This document shows positions 6,334 to 9,734 of a stretch of DNA of 9,734 bases, piece by piece. Position 1 is the stretch's first letter. Every line of letters starts with the position of its first letter. Where the stretch lies: assembly GCA_963642455.1 (NCBI GenBank), contig CAVIGM010000040.1, positions 1-9,734 of the forward strand, written 5' to 3'. This DNA comes from Crickella sp963642455 (GTDB lineage Bacteria > Bacillota > Clostridia > Peptostreptococcales > Anaerovoracaceae). Position numbers and translations under genes: made by a program. The notes under the pieces are model-generated. The model was not told the DNA's origin, searched no databases, and worked only from the letters and a program-made list of their open reading frames with translations.

Positions 6334-7455
6334 CTACTCGCTATAATCTTTGTCCGTAAAACCGAGCAGGTCCCTGCTACTCTTCTCATCTTCGAGCGCC
6401 GTAACGCTTCTGAGCTTGCGGTTAATCGCATTGGTTCTCGTTCCGATAAGCTTCTCAAGCTCCTGGTCGGCCTGATTTATCTTCTTTCTTGCATCGCCGA
6501 GCACACCCTCGAACTTCTCGAACTCCGTCTTGACCGCGCCAAGCGTCTCCCATACCTCATGCGATTTTCTCTCAATCGCAAGCGTATTGAAGCCCATCTG
6601 CAAGCTGTTAAGCAGCGCAGCCATAGTCGTTGGCCCCGCAATCGTAACTCTGTATTTGCTCTGCAGTTCTTCGATCATTCCGCCGTTCACCGCCTCGGCA
6701 TAGAGCCCCTCTATCGGCAGGAACATTATCGCGAAGTCCGTCGTATATGGCGGCTCGATGTATTTCTCGCGTATATCCTTAGCCTCGCTTTTCATTATTG
6801 CAAAAAGGATTTTCTTTGCCTCGGCAATTCGCGCCTTGTCGCCAGTCTCGTATGCATCCATCAGTGTCGCATAGCTATCGCCCGGGAATTTGGCATCGAT
6901 AGGAAGATATACGGGAGTTGCACCATCGCCAGGTAGCTTGATCGCAAATTCTACTCTGTTATTTCGCCCAGGAATAGGAGCGACATTCTCCTCGTACTGC
7001 TCCTTGCTCATTACCTGGTCGAGAATAGCCGCGAGCTGCACCTCTCCGAGTATTCCCCTTGTCTTGACATTAGAAAGGATTTTCTTAAGGTCGCCAACAT
7101 TAGAGGCTACGCTTGTCATTTCGCCAAGCCCCTTGCTTACAGCCTCAAGCCTCTCGCCTACGATTTCGAAAGATTTAGCGATATTCTTATCTACGGTAGT
7201 TCTCATATTCTCGAGCTGCTGGCTGTTGTCACTGCGCATTCTCGACATGCTCTCTTCAAGGGCCTTGAGTCTAAGATCCTGCTGCTGTGCCATCTGCTGC
7301 TGCCCGCTTGAAACAAGCTCGCCGTAGGCCTTGAAATACGAATCCATCTTGTTTGCGTTTGCCTGAGTCTTCGATAAAGACATAATCGCAATTACAAGAG
7401 TTACTATAAGAAGTACCGCAAGAACAGCTAATATTATAAGCATCGTTGTGTTCAT
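6334..7455 (-). CDS. rmuC: DNA recombination protein RmuC homologue
   Basis: A 373-residue RmuC-family protein. In E. coli the family limits recombination between inverted repeats, and the domain is distantly related to restriction-type nucleases. A single hydrophobic segment (about 5-27) predicts an N-terminal membrane anchor. A long Q/E/K-rich coiled-coil-like stretch (about 30-120) follows, then the RmuC domain at about 130-345. Recognisable family segments include RGILGE (133-138), YLPIDAKFPGD (183-193), and YIEPP plus TDFAIMFLPIEGLY (232-252). The start ATG has AGGTGA (7465-7460) four bases upstream, and this site overlaps the stop codon of coaB. The 8-nt gap implies translational coupling with coaB. 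Confidence 0.93.
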   Translation of the reverse strand: MNTTMLIILAVLAVLLIVTLVIAIMSLSKTQANANKMDSYFKAYGELVSSGQQQMAQQQDLRLKALEESMSRMRSDNSQQLENMRTTVDKNIAKSFEIVGERLEAVSKGLGEMTSVASNVGDLKKILSNVKTRGILGEVQLAAILDQVMSKEQYEENVAPIPGRNNRVEFAIKLPGDGATPVYLPIDAKFPGDSYATLMDAYETGDKARIAEAKKILFAIMKSEAKDIREKYIEPPYTTDFAIMFLPIEGLYAEAVNGGMIEELQSKYRVTIAGPTTMAALLNSLQMGFNTLAIERKSHEVWETLGAVKTEFEKFEGVLGDARKKINQADQELEKLIGTRTNAINRKLRSVTALEDEKSSRDLLGFTDKDYSE

Positions 7456-7463
7456 ATACTCAC

Positions 7464-8201
7464 CTATTCGCCTAATTTCTCGTCTACGAATTTGTAAATT
7501 TCCCTAACATCCTTAAGCACGATTTGCGTGAAGCCGTCTTTATTTATAAGATATCTTGCCACATTTCCGGCTCTAAGGTCCGCCAGATCGTTCGCAAGAA
7601 TATAGTCCATATTATTCTTGTTGCAAAGAGCGCTTGCAACATCGAAGAGCTCGCCTTTCTCGACATCCTCAAGGAGCTTGCAGCCGATAAGCAGAGAATC
7701 CGGGAACCACAGTCTCAGCTTCGAGATAATCTTAGGCGTAAGGCCGAGCTTAACGGTAAGGTTCCTCTGATAGCTTGAGATCTTGCTTGAATTGTCGAGC
7801 TTGCATTTAGGGTTCTCCATAATGGAAAGGATATCCTCGGCGCTCTTGATCTTGCCAAGATTCTTGTAAATCTCCTCGGCAAGGTCATCCATAAGGAAGC
7901 TGAATTCCGGCTTATAATCGCCGACAGCCGCTGCGTGAATTACAGCATCGATATTGTCCTTCTTCGCCTCTGTCTCGATGGCCTTGAGCATATCTTCGGT
8001 ATTCTCAATCCATACAAGGTCAAGGTTCTCTCTTTTCTCACATTTAACAGAATTGTTGAGGATCAGCACAACCTCGTAGCCTGCATCACAGAAGAAATTC
8101 GCAAGCGATACAGATGTGCCTCCTGTAGACATATTGGTAATCTTCATCACCTCGTCAATCGGCTCGTTAGTAGGTCCACCTGTTATTAAGATTCTTTTCA
8201 T
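7464..8201 (-). CDS. coaB: Phosphopantothenate-cysteine ligase, stand-alone CoaB
   Basis: Joins cysteine to 4'-phosphopantothenate in coenzyme A synthesis. Family segments in order are ILITGGPTNEPID (4-16), ITNMSTG (21-27), HAAAVGDYKP (89-98), KISS (140-143), TPKII (155-159), GCKLL (173-177) and ANDL (203-206). At 245 residues it lacks the CoaC flavoprotein half of the usual CoaBC fusion, like the separate CoaB of streptococci, so a coaC gene should be elsewhere. The GFKL motif of most CoaB proteins reads GCKL here, with the Lys kept. The frame runs upstream to a TTG at 8258, but the ATG at 8201 has GGAGG (8213-8209) with a 7-nt spacer. The extra stretch would also cross the 8231-8266 stem-loop. 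Automatic annotation may mislabel such proteins as the decarboxylase. Confidence 0.87.
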   Translation of the reverse strand: MKRILITGGPTNEPIDEVMKITNMSTGGTSVSLANFFCDAGYEVVLILNNSVKCEKRENLDLVWIENTEDMLKAIETEAKKDNIDAVIHAAAVGDYKPEFSFLMDDLAEEIYKNLGKIKSAEDILSIMENPKCKLDNSSKISSYQRNLTVKLGLTPKIISKLRLWFPDSLLIGCKLLEDVEKGELFDVASALCNKNNMDYILANDLADLRAGNVARYLINKDGFTQIVLKDVREIYKFVDEKLGE

Positions 8202-8230
8202 TTTGCTGCCTCCAATCACATTACATAGGC

Positions 8231-8266
8231 AGCCGCCTTTGATGCGAGTCTGTATCAAAGACGGCT
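8231..8266 (-). other. 13-bp stem-loop in the gltA-coaB gap
   Basis: The arms 8231-8243 and 8254-8265/8266 are inverted copies with one difference. In minus-strand RNA that position is a G-U wobble, so all 13 pairs form. On the plus strand it would be a C-A mismatch, which favours a minus-strand transcript as the functional form. The loop is 10 nt. No T-tract follows, so it is not a standard terminator. It lies 29 bp upstream of the coaB start and 34 nt beyond the gltA message. It may protect the gltA 3' end, serve as a processing site, or be a weak terminator. Confidence 0.7.
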
Positions 8267-8299
8267 CCTCTAATTCTTATTAAGTTAATATATGCAAGA

Positions 8300-9682
8300 C
8301 TATTTCTGCATGTACTCATCCATATGAGCTGCGGCTAATTTGCCAGCGCCCATTGCCCTGATTACGGTAGCTGCGCCTGTAACAGCATCGCCACCTGCGT
8401 ATACGCCTTCACGTGTGCAAGCGCCGGTCTCTTCGTCAATCTTGATGCCGCCGCGATCGTTCGCATCTAATTTATCTGTTGTATCTACAATCAGAGTGTT
8501 CAAGCTGGTACCAAGAGCCATGATTACACCGTCAACGTCGATGGTGAATTCCGATCCTTCTACCGCAACTGGTCTGCGACGGCCGGAAGCGTCTGGCTCA
8601 CCAAGCTCCATTTTGATACATTCAATCTTAGATACGTAATTGTTCTCGTCTCCGAGAATGCGAATTGGGTTGTTGAGGAGGTGGAATTTGATGCCCTCTT
8701 CCTCTGCATGCTCGATTTCCTCTGCACGAGCTGGCATTTCTTCCCTACCACGACGATAGATTATGTGAACGTCTGCACCCATTCTCTTAGCGCATCTTGC
8801 AGCATCCATTGCAACGTTGCCGCCGCCAACTACTGCAACCTGCTTATGCTTCTTGATTGGTGTGTCGTATTCATCCAGATAGCCCTTCATCAGGTTGATT
8901 CTTGTCAGATATTCATTTGCTGAATATACGCCTACCAGGTTCTCGCCTTCGATGTTCATGAACTTAGGTAGTCCAGCACCTGTTCCAACGAAAACGCTAT
9001 CGTATCCTTCGTCGAAGAGATCTTGCACATCCAAGGATCTGCCGACTACTACGTTATGATAGAATTTAACGCCCTTCTTGCGCAGCGTATCGATTTCGTA
9101 AGCAACGATATCCTTAGGCAGACGGAATTCTGGAATACCATACACAAGTACGCCGCCCTCTTTGTGAAGGCTCTCGTATACGGTTACTTCATATCCCTTG
9201 TTCACCAGGTCTCCTGCAGCAGTAAGTCCTGCAGGGCCAGCGCCAACGATTGCAACCTTCTTGCCATTTGATGGGATCTTCTCTACTTTGTCATTGCCGA
9301 TGTGTTCTCTGTGCCAATCTGCAACGAAACGCTCAAGTCTTCCAACACCAACAGGCTCGCCCTTGATTCCGCGAACGCACTTGCCCTCGCACTGGCTTTC
9401 CTGCGGACATACACGGCCGCAAATTGCTGGCAGGGAGTTGGTGGATGTGATTACTTCATAAGCGGCTGCAAAATCGCCTTCGGCTACTTTTGCAACGAAC
9501 TCCGGAATTCTTACATTAACCGGGCATCCGCTAACGCAAGGCTTATTCTTGCAGTTCAGACATCTCTGCGCTTCATTGATTGCCATTTCTTCGGTATACC
9601 CAAGAGCAACTTCCTTGAAATTCTTGTTTCTTACATCAGGGTCCTGGGATGGCATTGGAGTCTTAGTCATCTGGTTATTCAT
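8300..9682 (-). CDS. gltA: NADPH-dependent glutamate synthase small subunit / NfnB-like
   Basis: A 460-residue flavoprotein of the GltD/GltA family. It begins with two ferredoxin-like Cys clusters: C41, C44, C49, C53 and C88, C92, C98, C102. A first dinucleotide-binding motif GAGPAG (147-152) is for FAD. A second, GGGNVA (286-291), with YRRGREEMPAR following, is for NADPH. A C-terminal AGGDAVTGAATVI segment completes the FAD site. Length fits the family. In anaerobes such proteins are annotated as homomeric glutamate synthase, but many are the large subunit of the electron-bifurcating transhydrogenase NfnAB, which links NADH, ferredoxin and NADPH. Sequence alone does not separate these. The ATG at 9682 follows AGGAGG (9699-9694) with an 11-nt spacer. 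The preceding frame overlaps its start. Confidence 0.93.
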   Translation of the reverse strand: MNNQMTKTPMPSQDPDVRNKNFKEVALGYTEEMAINEAQRCLNCKNKPCVSGCPVNVRIPEFVAKVAEGDFAAAYEVITSTNSLPAICGRVCPQESQCEGKCVRGIKGEPVGVGRLERFVADWHREHIGNDKVEKIPSNGKKVAIVGAGPAGLTAAGDLVNKGYEVTVYESLHKEGGVLVYGIPEFRLPKDIVAYEIDTLRKKGVKFYHNVVVGRSLDVQDLFDEGYDSVFVGTGAGLPKFMNIEGENLVGVYSANEYLTRINLMKGYLDEYDTPIKKHKQVAVVGGGNVAMDAARCAKRMGADVHIIYRRGREEMPARAEEIEHAEEEGIKFHLLNNPIRILGDENNYVSKIECIKMELGEPDASGRRRPVAVEGSEFTIDVDGVIMALGTSLNTLIVDTTDKLDANDRGGIKIDEETGACTREGVYAGGDAVTGAATVIRAMGAGKLAAAHMDEYMQK

Positions 9683-9734
9683 AATGTCTTACACCTCCTG
9701 TCAGTCTGCATACGTGATCACGCTGTTCCTGTTC
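9675..9734 (-). CDS. C-terminal end of an upstream gene, possibly NfnA-like
   Basis: Reading from the window edge, one frame stays open for 19 codons and ends at TAA (9677-9675), overlapping the gltA start by 8 bp. Its product ends with a DHVCRLTGG-like stretch. NfnA-type FAD/NAD-binding subunits (sulfide dehydrogenase-like) commonly sit immediately before gltA/nfnB and, as I recall, often end in a short His/Cys-containing tail, so this is a reasonable guess. A second frame with a TGA at 9703-9701 is also possible and would leave the ribosome binding site outside the upstream gene. The identity is inference. Confidence 0.4.
   Translation of the reverse strand, partial: EQEQRDHVCRLTGGVRHYE

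Noticed and set aside
8202..8258. Upstream extension of CoaB from a TTG at 8258
   Set aside because: The ATG at 8201 has an ideal GGAGG site, the family starts at MKRILITGG, and the extension would lie partly in a stem-loop.

Overview
The window looks like chromosomal DNA from an anaerobic Firmicute of the class Clostridia. The evidence is strong AGGAGG-type ribosome binding sites, GTG starts alongside ATG, a glutamate synthase/NfnB-type GltA, a stand-alone CoaB, a tRNA with encoded CCA, and a cluster of motifs matching the Spo0A box. The genus cannot be fixed from the sequence. Every supported gene lies on the minus strand, so transcription runs from high to low coordinates.

In transcription order: a C-terminal reading-frame fragment (possibly the NfnA-like partner) overlaps gltA (9682-8300). 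A 13-bp stem-loop at 8231-8266 separates gltA from coaB (8201-7464), which is followed after 8 nt by rmuC (7455-6334) and then a calcineurin-type phosphoesterase (6253-5525). Next comes a 10-bp-periodic array of seven TGTCGA motifs (5456-5522) in the 102-nt gap before a diacylglycerol/lipid kinase-family gene (5422-4472). A D-Ala-D-Ala carboxypeptidase gene follows 13 nt later (4458-3181), and tRNA-Ser(CGA) (3155-3064) lies 25 nt after that. A clear intrinsic terminator (3024-3054) closes the block.

Beyond the terminator is a separate unit. Its leader holds a 22-bp direct repeat (2954-3008) and a possible extended -10 promoter. It then encodes a large three-part protein: PLD-type nuclease, superfamily II helicase and DUF3427-like C-terminus (2813-27). 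A further gene starts 12 nt downstream and is cut off by the window edge. This unit sits on the 3' side of a tRNA gene, a common place for acquired DNA, and could be a DNA repair or defence module. That role is inference.

The rest is mostly housekeeping: nitrogen or NADPH metabolism (gltA), coenzyme A synthesis (coaB), DNA maintenance (rmuC) and envelope lipid and peptidoglycan metabolism (kinase and carboxypeptidase). The most unusual element is the TGTCGA array. Its core equals the Spo0A binding box, and it lies directly upstream of the lipid kinase-carboxypeptidase-tRNA unit.
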